Under the pieces are notes generated by a model. It was not told where the DNA came from and did no database searches. It worked only from the letters and a program-made list of their open reading frames with translations. This document shows positions 4,981 to 5,393 of a stretch of DNA of 5,393 nucleotides, piece after piece (the first letter of the stretch is position 1; every line of letters starts with the position of its first letter). The stretch lies in the NCBI GenBank assembly GCA_026985975.1, contig JALSPL010000036.1, forward strand, positions 1-5,393, read 5' to 3'. The position numbers were made by a program, and so were the translations under genes. This DNA is from Anaerolineae bacterium. Lineage in GTDB: Bacteria > Chloroflexota > Anaerolineae > J102.

Positions 4981-5009
4981 ATGATAGCATATCCCTGTCG
5001 ATTTGTCGA
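4981..5009 (-). promoter_or_regulatory. Promoter of the Phd/VapC operon
   Basis: On the minus strand TCGACA (5004-5009, 5 of 6 consensus bases) and TATCAT (4981-4986, 5 of 6) are separated by exactly 17 nt. TGC directly before the -10 makes it an extended -10 as well. The start would fall near 4974, giving a leader of about 27 nt that contains the palindrome and GGAG. It is the best-formed promoter in the window. Confidence 0.65.
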
Positions 5010-5103
5010 ATGCGAACCCAATATCATCTCAAAAACTGGAGTCTGGCGAAAATGAAGTTGTGCCTGAATCTGTATGTGTTCTATCCAATTTGCTGACAAA
5101 ACT

Positions 5104-5169
5104 AGACGAAAGAACGAAGATTGACGAAGAAAATCGTCCATTTTCGTCTATCTTCGTCTATATTTGTCT
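5104..5169. repeat. Imperfect inverted repeat built from GACGAA/TTCGTC units
   Basis: The left arm contains GACGAA at 5105-5110 and 5123-5128, with CGAAGA at 5115-5120. The right arm answers with TTCGTC at 5143-5148 and 5153-5158. TTCGTCTAT occurs twice with a 10-base period (5143-5151, 5153-5161), and a decayed third unit follows. Pairing 5123-5128 with 5143-5148 and 5114-5121 with 5150-5157 gives a 14-bp stem with one mismatch; an alternative inner hairpin GAAAAT/ATTTTC (5129-5134, 5140-5145) competes with it. The arms are AT-rich and unlike nearby coding DNA. It could be a dispersed intergenic repeat or a bidirectional terminator; no T-run is attached, and no known element is recognised. 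Confidence 0.5.
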
Positions 5170-5237
5170 CCACGAGAGAGATTATCCGTAGCAATCTGGG
5201 TAAAACAAAACGCCAGTGTCCAGTCAAAAAGTCGGAG

Positions 5238-5393
5238 CTATGATGAAATGGTGACGAATTCCCGCAGGTCGGACGCGAGGATGCGGCGGAGTTCGGGGGC
5301 GTCTTCGCCCGAGCTTCGTACGAAGAGGAAGCCGAACACGGGCCAGGCCCGCCAGTCGATGGCCCGCACATCCAACACGTGGTCGAAGCCCGC
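5238..5393 (-). CDS. C-terminal end of an unrecognised protein, start beyond the right edge
   Basis: The minus strand is open from base 5393 to a TAG at 5238-5240, giving 51 residues. The segment reads plausibly as a real protein end: hydrophobic WPVFGFLFVRSS in the middle, then a charged helix-like ELRRILASDLREFV before the stop. Third codon positions are mostly G or C, as in the other backbone genes. I do not recognise a family, and the fragment is too short to assign a function. It is on the same strand as the Phd/VapC operon downstream of it, separated by 290 nt that hold a separate promoter, so co-transcription is unlikely to be essential. Confidence 0.6.
   Translation of the reverse strand, partial: AGFDHVLDVRAIDWRAWPVFGFLFVRSSGEDAPELRRILASDLREFVTISS

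Noticed and set aside
4944..5141. Minus-strand 65-codon frame across the Phd operon leader
   Set aside because: It runs through the promoter, operator and ribosome-binding site of the antitoxin gene and has no recognisable domain.
5101..5170. CRISPR-like repeats
   Set aside because: The repeated units are under 10 bases, lie back to back without unique spacers and are arranged as an inverted repeat. No cas genes are present.

Overview
The window reads as a GC-rich bacterial chromosome segment. Four ordinary genes lie on the minus strand, and each of the three spaces between them holds one small two-gene toxin-antitoxin or toxin-antitoxin-like module. The density of such modules, the FemAB-type transferase and the style of the proteins would fit a Chloroflexota (Anaerolineae-like) genome. 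That is an inference from general resemblance, not from a marker gene, and I hold it only moderately.

Layout from left to right. Positions 1-609 (minus) encode an integral-membrane isoprenylcysteine-methyltransferase-like protein that runs off the left edge, behind a promoter that would give an almost leaderless transcript. Positions 610-1097 hold no intact gene, but 967-1083 is a decayed copy of the 3' end of the methyltransferase gene found further right. Positions 1098-1684 (minus) are a tightly overlapping DUF4160-DUF2442 pair. Positions 1773-2369 (minus) encode a class I SAM-dependent methyltransferase. Positions 2457-3076 (plus) are a VapB-like antitoxin and a PIN-domain VapC toxin, the only plus-strand genes. 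Positions 3139-4179 (minus) encode a FemA/FemB-type aminoacyltransferase. Positions 4217-4947 (minus) are a Phd/YefM-type antitoxin and a second PIN toxin, with a good promoter and a perfect palindromic operator candidate upstream. Positions 5010-5237 are AT-rich and contain an imperfect inverted repeat. From 5238 to the right edge lies the C-terminal end of an unrecognised minus-strand gene.

The modules show the usual logic of co-expressed antitoxin and toxin. In both VapC pairs the antitoxin gene precedes the toxin, and the gene pairs overlap by 4 nt or lie within 10 nt. The clearest regulatory site is the 17-bp palindrome at 4960-4976, placed where antitoxin binding would block transcription start. 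The third module could also be co-transcribed with femAB, which starts 37 nt downstream on the same strand. The most unusual structural point is that the DUF4160-DUF2442 pair is bracketed by direct repeats made of the methyltransferase 3' end. That suggests the pair arrived by, or was captured in, a duplication event.
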